Program-made: the position numbers and the translations under genes
From: Polytrichum commune
Lineage: Eukaryota > Streptophyta > Polytrichopsida > Polytrichales > Polytrichaceae
Reading direction: 5' to 3'
DNA length: 64,000 nucleotides
Assembly: GCA_950295325.1 (NCBI GenBank)
Contig: OX485808.1
Coordinates: 39,516,527-39,580,526, forward strand
In this document: in pieces, positions 38,146 through 50,482 of the stretch
Layout: each line of letters starts with the position of its first letter
Numbering within the stretch: the stretch's first letter is position 1
Notes under the pieces: generated by a model
The model's input: the letters and a program-made list of their open reading frames with translations, nothing else
Database searches by the model: none
Told to the model about the DNA's origin: nothing

Positions 38146-41100
38146 TGCTACAAAGTCCTTCATGTATCTTTTTAAAATTTGGACATCCTAAAATTTGAAA
38201 TGCTTCTAGTGCTTCAAGTTGTCCAAATCCTTTTGGTAGTTCCTCCAAAGTTTCACAGTCTATGATGGATACATCTTGAAGGCAAATGAGGTTGGGAAAA
38301 TCATATGAGAAACACTTCAAATGCCTCATGTTGCATATTTGAACTACCCGCAATTGTTGTAGATGATCGTGAGCAACATTCCCAATGTTCTTGATGAATG
38401 TTTGTGTTGAAAGGTCATTATGTTTATTTGAAAAATGAATCATCAATCCTCTAAGGTGCATAGTTTGCCGCATAATATCAAAAAGGGCGCCCACATTGTC
38501 ACAATTTTGAACACTCAACAATCGGAGGTCTTCCATGTTATTTACTTCAACATGTGCTTTATATGTGAAATTATGTTCAAGCTTTGTGAATGAAAGGCCT
38601 TCAATGGATTTTGCGCCCTGCATAATATGCAAACAATTTAAGGATATGAATTAGTCTAGTATTGTTATGTTCTTGAAATTCTTAGTTACAAATATGAACA
38701 TGGAATTTAATAAACTATATAATTGCAATAAAATTTAAGAATTTTAATTTGTACAACATACCTTTAAATTACAATGATTGGTGAATGTGGACAAAGACAA
38801 ATCCCAAACTCGGGTCCCTTGGTATTCGGTTTCTACAAGCATACGACCCATATCTCGTAATTGGTCGTGCATGTCTAAAACACCATAATCATTCACTTTC
38901 AACAAAGACTTGTTTTGTAAACTCTCGAACGTTTTTTGGGCAACATGGACATCATTGTCCAATATTTTAAATAGTGTTTTTTTTTTAATGTGAAAACCTG
39001 AGTCTTTGCAAACAAAACAAGATATGTCCAAGAACATTTTCTTTTCTTCATCATTGAGCTCATCGAAACTAATCTTCAAGGTCTTCCATATTCTTTCATC
39101 TATACTTCCATCATGCCTTGCTTTTAATAATCTTTGCAAAGTTCGTTCCCATATCCTCAAACGTTGCTCTCCATGCAAATGGATGCCCATCACCTCCAAA
39201 CTCAATGGCAGTCCATCACAAGCGCTCACAATCTTTTCAACTACATGTTCCAAATAGGGCAAGCATGGCTGGTTGGTCCCAAAGGCATGCATGGAAAATA
39301 GCTCTTTAGGTTGATCTCCAATAAGGGTCTGCATATTGACTCTACCAGCCACATGTTCATATTGTTTCAAAGACTTCCAGTCGCGAGTAGTGACAATTAG
39401 TTTGCTACCATGTGCACCTCCAAAAATGGTATCACCCAATAATTTATTCATTTGATTTGCCTCAGATACATTGTCCATAATAAGAAGAATTTTATTTGTT
39501 TTTGATATATCTTCTAAGACCGTCTGCCATGCTAAATATGTGGTTTCATGGGATGGTTTTACCATATTTTCTAGGTTGAATTGTAGTTGGAACGTACAAC
39601 TTTCATTTGTGAATTCGCTTACAAAACATGTCACATCAAACTGGTGGGAGATGTGGTCACTTAAAGCATTTGCCAATGTTGACTTGCCAATTCCACCCAT
39701 GCCAATAATCCCCAAAATGTCAACACGTTGAAGTAGCATTTCCATATCCTGTATTTTTCCTTTGAGACCAATCAATTTGGAAGATTTCTTTGTTTGATTG
39801 TTGACCTACAATGCAATATTCTCCATAAATTAGTGGTGCATCATAAATGCTATGTCTAATCAAGTCATTCTAGTCTAGGAGCAAAGAGGGGGAGGGGGGA
39901 GGAGTGCACTCTTCATAACCCACGGATGCAAGCACGGTAAAGTGGACAGTTCCTAATCCTTGCCTAGTGTTCAGTGAAAGTGATTCAAAACTATTTTTAA
40001 AACATATTGGTCTAAAAAGCCAAGAAAATTATGATGACAAAAAAAAGTTCCAAGAACATTCAACATATTTTAGAATATGATACAAGTGGTGTGCAAGTAG
40101 GTGATATTGAAGAAGTGTCCGTCTAAGATTTGCTTAAAGTACGATAAAGTTACATTAAATTGATGGTTTTCCACAAAGTTCCGTGATGTTGCCCTCAAGT
40201 AGATAATGAATTCAAGGAATATGAAAGAAAATTCCAACTTCAAAATAGTTAAGGTCATGAAATTTACGTCCAAAATCAAACTCAACCATTTGCTTTTGCG
40301 CATCACTTTTAATGATAAGTATTGAAGATCTCAACTTGATTTTCGACATATAAGTATTCAACACAAAAACAAAGGTCACTATGAAAAGCCATCCAGTTTA
40401 AACAACGCTTTGCTACTACTTTTAGGCATTTGACCAAAAAAATTATAGTTTTAGTATACCGGAGCACTTTTTGGTCCACTTTACCATGCTTGCACCCCCA
40501 CATGAACCAAAATAGTTATGAACTTGAATGGAATATGGGGCATTGTTCTACATATTATATATCTTGGTATTTTCCAATTTGTAAAACCAAATACATTACT
40601 ACTAGGATATTCAAGGTAGAGGCACGTTTACATCTTAGCAAAAATACATGAGTCTAGTTGTCTAGCCTACCATTACTACACACACATAGACCTATGCATG
40701 CCATCGCAAATGCTAATGAAGAGAGTCCCCACCCCCACCCCCCCCCCCACCCCTTTTTGGTGGGGTTGGTTCTTTTGCAATATAAATTGTAACTCTTATC
40801 TCTTAACATCATTGTCTAGCATTAATATATATAAACATGGTTCATCTCACACACACACAATTAAGTTCTTATCTCAAACTATTTCCAAAACATTAGAAAA
40901 CTTTCACAACGCAATGCTTACCTTGTATTGCACATCATTTGATAATGTGGTGTTTAAATTTTCTTGGACACTTGGTAATGAGGTGGTAAACTTATTAAAT
41001 TCCCAAACTTTGCACAATAAACATGACACCCATTTGTTAAAGATGACAAATATTTGCCATATTGAGAAAAGCTGACATACACCACCATAGAATGACCATT

Positions 41101-42643
41101 CAAACCTTTGCCACCAAAGCATTGGATGCCTTATGGAACTATTATGAAATGTGGATTCTTTGACATGCGGTTTTATATCATAGAAGGCCTTCAACATTGC
41201 CTCACTCTTCAAATTTGTTAACCTCTCATAGATGTCAAGAAATGTGGGCCTCTTTGAATAATCCAAACACCAACAATCATGTATTAATGACTTCAATCCA
41301 TTTGAACAAGTTTTTGGTAGCTCCGGTCTCCTCCCCTCATTTATAATCTTCACATACTCACGATATGAAAACCCCTCAAATGCCTTTCTCCTTGACAAAA
41401 TCTCACAGCACATCATGCCAAAACTAAAAACATCAGTTTTGAATGCATCCACCTTTGAATGTCTTTTTTCAAAAGCCTCAGGTGCCAAATAACCACATGT
41501 ACCATACACATCTTCACCTGTAGGAATTTCTTCAAAATTCTTCACTTGCACTTTTGAAATACCAAAATCCACCAACTTCACATGCACATCTTCTAAATTA
41601 GTCACCACGACATTCCTAGGCTTTAAGTCACGATGTGCAACTTTCATATCATGAAGGTAGCACATACCACTTGCAATTTGTAACATAATTTCAATGGCTT
41701 TTGCTTCTGAGGATGCACTTTGTTTTTTCAAAAGACATGATAAATCCATTATGCCTCGTTCCATGACAATTTCAAAAGCCTTACTTTCTTCCTCAAAGTG
41801 CTTTTGTGTTCTAAGGCCACAACAAAACAACTTGATGACGTTTGGATGATCCAATCCTCCCAAAATACAAGCTTCTTTCCGGACAACATCTTCATGCTTT
41901 GCATTATGAACTTTAATGACCTTTGTCACACTGTCGTGCTTTGACCAATTTGTTCGATATACACATCCCCCTGCACCTTCACCCAAAGGCCAAATAGGTG
42001 GCGTTCCATATTCAGGCTGGGGATATTCAGTAGGAAATATAATGCTATCCAATTCACCTCCTTCAGCTCTTTGTAATCCTTCAATTCGACCCACTAAATA
42101 ATGCACAAATGTACGTTCCCCGATTGTGCACGAATCCAAGTGCTTCAAAAGTCTATCAGATAATGACTTTTGGTCCGCCTTAATTTCATCCATAAATGTT
42201 GGGTAGAATGTGACACACTTTTCAATCTCATTGATGTCTCCAATGTGAATTGGAAAGCAACATCGAAATATGTTGCAAAGGGAATGGAAATAGCACTCAA
42301 AATCCACGAGGGATTCCCTAAACGACTCTTTGTTGTTGATTTGCATCACCGCAACATGACACCAATCATCATTGCAACATTCTCCAACCAAAACCATCGC
42401 TTTGCTGACAATTTGAAATAACTCCTTTTCCACTTGCTGAAACGATCCTTCTTCCAAGAAACTGACATCCATTGGACACACATGGTGGATCTTCTTGATC
42501 GTGTCCACACCTTTTTGGAAGTTGTCTATCAAGTTTTTGCATTGTCTTTCATTCAAAGCTTCGTTCTCAAACCATGATTCTGCAGCCTTTTGTATGCTTC
42601 TCTCTGACAGTAATAGAAAGCTTGCCATTGTAGGAGTTCTCAT
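33887..42643 (-). CDS. PNL-type immune receptor: helical domain-kinase-NB-ARC-LRR, 2,498 aa
   Basis: Exons 42643-40922, 39805-38762 and 38617-33887 (acceptors TGTAG and ATGCAG; donors AAG/GTAAGC and AAG/GTATGT) sum to 2,499 codons. Residues 1-190: helical domain resembling plant MLKL N-termini (NERQCKNLID, CCNDDWCHVA). Residues 215-480: kinase with GEGAGG 221-226, probable K241, HRDLKPRN 337-344, DFG 359-361 and APE 387-389, so catalytically complete. Residues 505-548: unusually hydrophobic and Trp-rich. Residues 585-900: NB-ARC with GMGGIGKS 609-616, LLIMDNV, TTRD, GLPL, FLDISCF and MHD 886-888. Residues 923-1090: divergent LRRs; 1095-2498: about 30 copies of a 48-aa double LRR. The stop at 33887 (Leu to TGA) removes about 98 residues relative to the inferred ancestor. 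Such proteins are cytoplasmic pathogen sensors; the ligand is unknown. No TIR or CC domain is present. Confidence 0.92.
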
Positions 42644-43314
42644 GTAATCTCTTTAAACAGCGGCAAGGACCGGGATATCAAGAAAACTATAGAATATGTT
42701 GTGGCTGCTTCAACAGAATTATGATGATAGCTTACATGTGGATGTTATCTACAGATAATAAGAGCTTTGCATCTTGAATCCTGTAAAAATCACAAGTTAG
42801 TAGCAATTGAATGAGAGCAATGTTCCCGATACAATAAAATAATCTTGCAGATACTCCTAAGATAGATCTTAATTGAAGATGTTGGAAAAAAAAGAATGCA
42901 CACAAGATGAGACAAAGCATCTACCGCAAGGAACTAATTCATATATTTAAACTCAAATAGCATTTGTTACAGTTTGAGAGACAACTTGCATCGTATCATA
43001 CACAACTCAAGAAAATACATTCGTGATTTAAATGTTGATTGTACGTGGAACTGGACAATTGTCGTGTTCAATGTCGAGATTTAGTAAAATTGCTTTATCC
43101 AGTTTTCATTCCAAAAAACAATCAATAACCTACACAACAACCAATTGTTTTGCCTCCTTGAGCTACTTTACGCGTCATGAACTCGAGCTGCTATAAGTGT
43201 ATAGAAATCATTGCTTCTCTCATGGATTGTGTCCAAATGAAATTAAGGGTGTGGCGTGCATGTATGCAAACTGCCACCTCCAGTATTGATTTTGAGTTGG
43301 ATTCTTAGGGAATC
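42644..43314. other. 5' flank of copy-B PNL
   Basis: Presumed promoter and leader, homologous to 19575-20246. A minus-strand CTGTAAAA acceptor-like site near 42780 precedes a short stretch ending with a stop at 42732, so a non-coding leader exon is possible. No other gene is seen. Confidence 0.4.
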
Positions 43315-46300
43315 CTAACAACGAAGATTGACTTGTTGCAAAAGTGTGCCTCTAGTGCTGCAAACGGCATCCAATTGCTCTTTATTCAAAATATTGTTTC
43401 CAATATAATAATATTGAAATACTAATAGACTTGCCTAAGGGTTCCTAGAAGGATTACAAATCTTAACAAAATTGATAATGTTTTGTCAATGATTGTACAT
43501 ATACTCAACAATCTAGGACACAAAGAAATGTGATATTCTTTGGAAAGGAGATCATGTACCTATGACTGTGAGTCCTCATCCTTCTCATCCTTCAATTCCT
43601 TCAATTCCTAAATTTCTCAGAAGACATCCTTAATCATTCCCCGCTGTGCAACCTTGCTGCTCCTCAACATGATGCCAACGGATCTCCATGGTATAGTTGT
43701 CGCAGTAAGAGAACCACCGGTAAAAATGTTTCAAAGCCCAACTAAGGGCATGGTCCCAGTCGGAAGTCAATGCACTTGCTACTGTCTCCCTACACACCAT
43801 AGGAGTCCAAATTTCAGCGAATGAGAGATCACAACACAAACAAAGTCTAGATGCTCGACAACTTGGAGCAATTTGGCAACTAGACAAATGCTCTACCCGC
43901 ATTTCATCAATCTGGAGAGAATTATAACAAGGTGAATAATCGTGAGTAGGTTTGGGGCTTTGTAAACTCATGTCAAGGTTTCTAAGACAAAGGTCACTGC
44001 TTCAAAACTTCTTATTTAGATTGCCCTTAAAACTTGGTGATACAAACTGTCTCCATAAATAACTATATGCAAGTGTGAAATTAGAGATCGTTGGGCTGCC
44101 AGCTGACACGCTTCAGAATATCTGCACCTATCACAAGACGTGAAGCACCGCAACCAAGATCATCAACCTATAATTTGCTTGAGCACTACAACAAGACCAA
44201 TGGTATGGGAAAAGGGATGATATATTATGAGTAGGAGCAGAGAATGCTAACAACGCTATTCAGGCTACTAACAATATTTTGATAGCTTTGGCTTGGGTAA
44301 GGAAGGTACACCTGGGCATTATTCTAGCGATCAAGTGCTCAAGGCAAGAATTTCTACTGACCAAGTCCTCACATCCTCTATAATAACAGAATCGCCAAAT
44401 GGAGCTCAGAATGTACAATCACACCTAATACATGCTTGTCTATACACCTTGATTAATGGACAAGAAACAAACATCCATGCCCTACAGAAGCCTATATTGT
44501 CATTGAACCAAAAACTCTATCAACTTGTCATCAGTGCATTTTTTCATTATGTCTTAGGCGACTTGAACTGATCTTCTTTACTGCTACTTTTAACTAGACA
44601 TCAGATTCCTACCTACACATTCACCCCAACAACCTCGAAAGCATCATGTAATCCTGGTTACTAATAATCTTATTGCTATGGTCGATGTTCTCATGGCAAA
44701 TGACCATTTTCCAACTTCAAGCACCTTATGATCCCCCAATATTTCAACTCGTCCAGAACATAGAAAATGCAACATATCACAAATTGTTGAGCACTGCATC
44801 CCTAAAGCTTTGAGAGTTTGTACATTATGATGATTTGAGTGAGGATCAGGATGAGAAACCAATTGACACCATACAGTGTTTTCATCTAAGGAAGATGACA
44901 CTATTTTCTTGACTGTTGATAACAACATGTCTGGAAGTGAGGACATGCGACATCTTTGTATAATGTAATGTTTCAAATTTTGTAATCAAGGCCCCAAATC
45001 TCACCTAAATTACTAGTCATTTCTTGAACAAATTGTTGTTCATTGATTTCTTTGTTGTATTTTGATTGCCTTGTAATTCCTGTTGTAGACAAAACCTCGT
45101 TAAAGTTCAAATTGTCAAATTTTACAAGAGCTAGAGAACATTGAAAGTTGCAAACACACTAGAGAGCCATGGCAGAAAAATATAATTCAAGACTTCTACA
45201 AACGCATATCATCTTGATTGGCATCCATGAAGCCCACGTAAACTTAAAATTTGACAAGACCTGGTGTTCAAGTGTTGCAGCACACAGACGAGCTTAAGCT
45301 GCGAATTGCCATTAACGTGTCTAGAACCATGTACATCTCCGCAGTGAAAACACAAGATATTGGCAGACATAGATTGATGAACTTGTGCTCCACGTTTGAC
45401 TACATCAGTAAGCCTTAGATGTGCAATAGAAAGAGCTGAAAATGTAAACTGACGTGGAAAAGCCACAACGATTTAAGGAATTGGGCTTCATATCATGATG
45501 CAAACCTCACCCGGACATATTCAGCAGAAATATGTATTTCAACCTTGTTTGACTGACAGAACTATAAACAGAGGCCCCATCAACAGACGCATACATTTTT
45601 AGTCCAACTAAACTATTGTCCAACACTATGATGGATATGCGGAGGAAGTGGGAACAATTAAGAGTTCGCCAAGAAGGGTTGGGGGAGAAGGTTTAGTTGA
45701 AAACTTACCATTTTCAAAAGAAGAAAAGTTTGCTCATACGCTGGATCAGCCGGGTATGTCAATGTTCCTGATAAGTTCACAAGGAAATTCAGTATCCGCT
45801 GTAAAAAAGACATGACAAATGGCACTTAGACAACCCGCCAAAGCTTTAGCAACCTTGAAGACTCTTGAGCTACTCGGTAAGAAACCCCAAGTACATGGTA
45901 GACTGGACCGAAATTGGATTACACAAAACGCACCGCTCATAGCGAGTCATGCATACAACTCTCTTACATTATTTCGTTCCTAACTCTCCTCAAAATTTGA
46001 GCCGTGGGTCCAGGGTTGATATAGGAAGACTTGAGATTAGCAGCTCGAATACAATGGATATTCGTTCAAACTAGACACGTTCCAAAACCTTCCTACACTT
46101 CGTGCCCTACCACGCTCATCTCCGCCTTGCCAACTTCTTAACTTCCGATTTGAAACATATTTCTCTCCCAGGCACTTCACCGCTCACAAGCTTCCCTTCG
46201 CACCTCTTAAAAAAACATGAAATCGACAAACCGGAAATGGCTGATGTCAACGAGGAGCTGGAGAGATCTGATTCTGCTTCAAAAACATAACGTCTAAAGA

Positions 46301-46930
46301 CTGAAACTTGGCATGCCAATCCACTACCTACACACACAGGAGTGTTTCGTCTCCGTGCTAGAGGGGTAGCATATTCCGTAAAACTCACTTCCTGTGGCAA
46401 TTTGCGCTCCCTCGGCATACATGGCATAATTCTGCGGATGCCTGACAGTAGTGAGAGTCTCCGAACTACCTATGCCCGACTCTTTGATATTTCACAAAAA
46501 GCCTTGCAAGATGTGTCAAGAGATTCCTAAGTTCTGAACATCAACCCCCAAATCATACTTTTATGGATCCAGTGAGAGATAAGAGTAATCGATCAACGAA
46601 GGACACATCTCACAAAAGATTCTACTCTAACACTGGTTCCTAATTTGTACAATTCATCAAGTCAAGCCCACCTGTTGGGGAATAAGAAGCACAGTGTTCG
46701 TTTCGTTTCGTTTCGTTTCGTTTGCCACGATTTGTTGATCGCCTCCCAACGACAGGTAGCGTAGTGACAGTTACCAAGTTGCAACATACAGCAGTGACCA
46801 CAACATGGACGTGAAATTGAGCCAGAGAGAGAGAGAGAGAAGAAGAAGAGCTGGCTCTTCTAACACAACCCTGTCGGAAGGCTGAGGTGTTGAAGGAGCG
46901 AGGTGAGAGAGACAAAATCTCAGCCGTCAA
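43315..46930 (-). CDS. candidate multi-exon gene of unknown function, copy B
   Basis: Minus-strand pieces that stay open here and differ conservatively from copy A suggest exons. These are about 45800-45720 (RILNFLVNLSG..., donor ATG/GTAAGT), about 45470-45280 (LSIAHLRLTDVVK...), 44976-44644 (Cys-rich, ICDMLHFL), 43971-43640 (CDLSFAEIWTPMVC, ALSWALKHF) and 43434-43315 (ILNKEQLDA, last codon TAG). I could not join them in one frame, so the model is incomplete and its 5' end unknown. The order and spacing of a few motifs in the last exons recalled, from memory and weakly, the C-terminal part of PRD1/MEI1-like meiotic proteins; this is a guess, not an assignment. It may equally be a remnant caught in the duplication. 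Confidence 0.25.
46695..46725. repeat. (CGTTT)n microsatellite, polymorphic between copies
   Basis: There are five CGTTT units here against three at the homologous site 23562-23577 in copy A. It lies in the likely leader or promoter of the candidate gene. Confidence 0.85.
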
Positions 46931-47118
46931 TCAGAGAATCTCAGCCGTTGCGATGAGGACAGCTGGCCCATGCTTCCGAGATACCAGGTCTGTGCAGCTC
47001 ATCAGTCCCGACTTCGAATCCGACTAAGGAATTAAATTACTTCTTAAATGGGAATAAAAAATAAATGGTGACGGCCCTTGCACGCAAAAGCAAAAGGGAC
47101 CCGGACAATGCAACCACA

Positions 47119-47267
47119 TTCATGGCCCAATCACACCAAAATTTCGGTCCAGTTCTAGCCGTGAAATTGTTGGGGATTATGCTCAGAAATAGATGTTGGC
47201 CCACCACTTTTCACACTATTACAGCCGGAGATGGCAACAAATGATGTCAAAATTGGGCGGTGTGATC
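47119..47267. mobile_element. ~150-bp insertion private to copy B, MITE-like
   Basis: Copy A reads through (CCACAGTCAGGCTAAC) where copy B has about 150 extra bases. The insert carries ATCACACC near its left end and GGTGTGAT at its right end, and is bordered by TCA on both sides. A 3-bp TNA target site would fit a PIF/Harbinger-derived MITE, but the inverted ends are offset, so the class is uncertain. Confidence 0.5.
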
Positions 47268-47835
47268 AAGCTAACTTCGAACCTTGACAATTTGATGGCA
47301 CATTTCGGGAATAGTGAAAAGTCGTATTATCGAAACCTTACAACAATATGTGCAATTAGGTCGCGTTTATGAATAAGTGGCCTCTTTACTCATGCGAAAT
47401 TAATGTGGGTCGAAACCATATTATAAAAAGTTATAACTTCGTTGATTCATCTGTATAGAAATGTTGTAAAAAATATAGGTTATGAATTTTTTGTGGTGAT
47501 AATACTCAAAGTAGTTTGGAATTATGATATATTCGTGTTGGGTGACCTAATTATTGCACATATCGGTGTGCAATGTAAAGGTATGTGATTTGAGTGTGGG
47601 GCCCATGACAATGAAGTAAACATCATAGGTCACATTATTTTTGTAGTAAATAGCTAATCTCATCGAAGATTATTATCAGGTTACTATCGTGGGGCACAAG
47701 GTTTACCATGAATGGGTTGGTACTCTTAGAATATATATATTTTTAAATAGCTCATATTATGACAAAATCTTCAGTAAGTTGTAACAAGACAATACATCAA
47801 TTTGAAAGAGTTATAATATTGATTTGGTCCATGAT

Positions 47836-50040
47836 TTGAATTTCTATATTTAAATTTCCAATACCACACTATAAGAGTTTTTTATTGTTGTATTTTTTTA
47901 TTTTGAATATTAATTTACCAAAGTAATGTCATTTATGTTTTGTAATGTGCAAGCAACCTAATTGAAATTTGTTGAGCTACAAAATTGAAATCTAAAGTGC
48001 ATGACACTAAATAGTGTTGTGTAAATCCTAGTAGTGTGTGATACTACACACCATAAACAACGTAACAATATCCTCAAGGGTAATTGTAAACACCATGTAA
48101 GGTGATGGACTACTTGGATCAAGGGTGGAAAAATCCCAACTTTTTCTGGCCGATGCATTGGGTTTTTGGTGTTAATGCAAAAACCCCAATTTTTGCGAAT
48201 AAACCAAAGTTTTATTCCAGCAATCAGCATTTGGCAGTCGGTACCAACATTGGCAGACATTGGGCCCTTTGCCCTATAATCTCAACTTATCTTTGTAATA
48301 AAACCAAATAAAACCGGACTTTGTTGAACCTCAAATGATTGGGTTTTTTGAAAAAAATTATGAAAAACCCAATTGTAAAAAATCATGTAGTGCCAACCTT
48401 GACTTGGATAAAAATTTGTGCCACTCATTTAAGGGGATCCCACTCATATAGGCTCATGTAAATCTTGCCCTTGTGAATTTATAGTTGATGTATCCCAACT
48501 TAATCTCACTAGACTCGATTGGACGGTCTAAACTGCTAAATCCAAGGTCAAGTCTACCAAGAAAAGAAATCCCCGAGCTATGAGAAGTTCCCAACAATTT
48601 TGTCTATCAACTTACTTGAGTGGCATGAATCCTTGGCCAGACCACTCTCTACACTATTTTTTGTATGGTTCACAAGAAACGAGTATCCATCCATTGTACA
48701 TAAGGTAGACATGTGTTATTTGGATATTTTTCTCTCTTCACCCACTTCTTGTGAGATATGAAACACGCAATTAGTGTGAGATGATTAACAAATCCAAATT
48801 GTGCATGTAGCCATTTGCATCATAATTTTTGGAGCTCATATGAATACTTCATTCATTATCAAAGTGAACATTCCCATGGTCATTAAGTGGTCATATATAT
48901 CCCTACAATCTTGTTGATTGTTGAACCTAAAACAATTAGCATATATGAACACGTAGTCCACTCTCTTTTAAACACGTCTCTTAATGGTGTCCATTCCTAA
49001 ATCCGCACCTAAACACATACCACTCAAAACATAGGTTGTCCATGTTATTGTTGTATAGTAACATACCTATTAACTTAAGCATATCCTCATAAGTGTAGTA
49101 CACATGTCATATTGGGGTGAATTTTCATAGGTCTACAAATTGATATCACAATTTTCAACCAAGAAATCACAATTTAATTCCAAGTTTTGAAAGTACTATA
49201 AAATTTTCAAAGGCAAGATTCTCTCCCAACCAATATTCACAAGCATACGTCAAATTTTTCCCGATAACTCGGAGACATAAACTTGAGTACAATTGGTGCC
49301 CTCTTCAAAGAACCCAAACCCATGCCCTTTTCAGGCTGAGGCATCCATAATCAACCAGGTCCATTGAACCGCTCACAAGGGTCATGCAATGCCAACGCAG
49401 GCGAGATCTTTATTTTTTAAGCGAACAAAGTTAAAGCTTATGTGGCGGCGGCTTGTGACAGATTACCCTTATAAGAGTTTCGACAATTGCCATAGCCAAG
49501 GAGTAAGCATTGACATGAGCAGTCACATGTTAACCTATGAATCGACTATGTGTAACCCTAAAATTTACGCTTCAAAAATTGTAACAATTTCCACATTCAT
49601 AAAAAATAATTCCCCTACTATGACTCCTCCCTAAACATATGCAAACTGTCTTATTTCATTGGTTATAGATGTCTCAACCTTAACTTACTTTTTTCCCCAT
49701 CACACCCAATGTGAAGGCTACATGTGTGGAACTTCACGACTTTAGGGGACTCTATATAGTAAGATTGGGGTATCAGAATTGGGTCAGTCTGCTTTACATG
49801 GAATTCATATGCATGTCAACCTTACAGGTGGAAGAAGTGACACGTGTACGAATGGGGGACCTCCAAGTGTCATCTCCAGTCCAATTTCTTACCCTTGGTA
49901 AAAGCACCATTTACGCTTTGGACAAAGATCTCCCAATACAGAATTAGTGTGGAACTCTCTCTCCCATCCAGGCAATTCACCATAAACTCACCCAGCTGAG
50001 GTAAACATTGTGCACGTTAAAAGGTCATTCTTAGGTACGC
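47836..50040. other. AT-rich spacer with dispersed repeats
   Basis: No gene is seen. Positions 48735-48900 (family R1) followed directly by 48905-49045 (family R2) give the most complete copy of a compound repeat. Its parts recur at 11290-11440, 32030-32190, 52385-52520 and 61110-61400 (reversed). Confidence 0.55.
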
Positions 50041-50048
50041 TTTTTGGG

Positions 50049-50463
50049 ATAATTAGTGTGGGTTACCATTTGGGGTTACGCATTGCTATAACATTTTACT
50101 GAGAGTAACATTTTTAACCCAATTAGCATAAGCACACTAAATATCATATTTAGTGTCACATACTCTTTGGATTTACATAGTGCTACATCTTTTTACTGGT
50201 GATGTCTATTTTTATCAAGTAAAGTTGTTAATGTTCTATAATGTCTAAACATCCAATTTGACAATTGTTGGTAAAATATGAGATACAAAGTTTATATAGA
50301 TATAGCATTGCATAGTTCCAAATAGTAAGTGACACTAAATATCATGTTTGGTGTAGTTAGTATGCATACTGAAGAATATGGTATAGCTTAGTTGGTGAAA
50401 TACGATAACGTCGGTAAGAAGTTATAGCAACACACAACTCCAAATGGCAACCCACACTAATTA
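50049..50463. mobile_element. MITE 1, ~415 bp with ~42-bp terminal inverted repeats
   Basis: The left end at 50050-50092 (TAATTAGTGTGGGTTACC..., ...GCTATAAC) is the reverse complement, with a few mismatches, of 50421-50463. The interior is AT-rich and non-coding. The ends suggest a TA-type insertion site, but no clean target-site duplication can be set. Confidence 0.7.
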
Positions 50464-50482
50464 GACAAAATGGTGCACATTG

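Larger units (their letters stand above)
30669..47835. repeat. segmental duplication, copy B
   Basis: Partner of 9941-26214 in the same orientation, about 20.7 kb downstream. It begins inside reductase exon 9 without the rest of that gene, so it is the derived copy by position. Its PNL gene and upstream candidate gene are nevertheless better preserved. It lacks the solo LTR of copy A, has a longer LRR array, and carries a private ~150-bp insertion near 47119-47267. Confidence 0.93.

Noticed and set aside
34038-38198. Repeated plus-strand frames of about 60-136 codons (PEGNSSNASHSCIQ-type) across the LRR region
   Set aside because: They lie antisense to the LRR exon and repeat with its 144-nt period. 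They are shadows of the minus-strand coding sequence, as are the similar ones at 14.6-15.2 kb.
44293-44571. 92-codon plus-strand frame in copy B
   Set aside because: The homologous stretch in copy A (about 21230-21490) is frameshifted and no splice structure links it to other exons. It also lies in an intron-like gap of the candidate minus-strand gene. Kept only as a curiosity.
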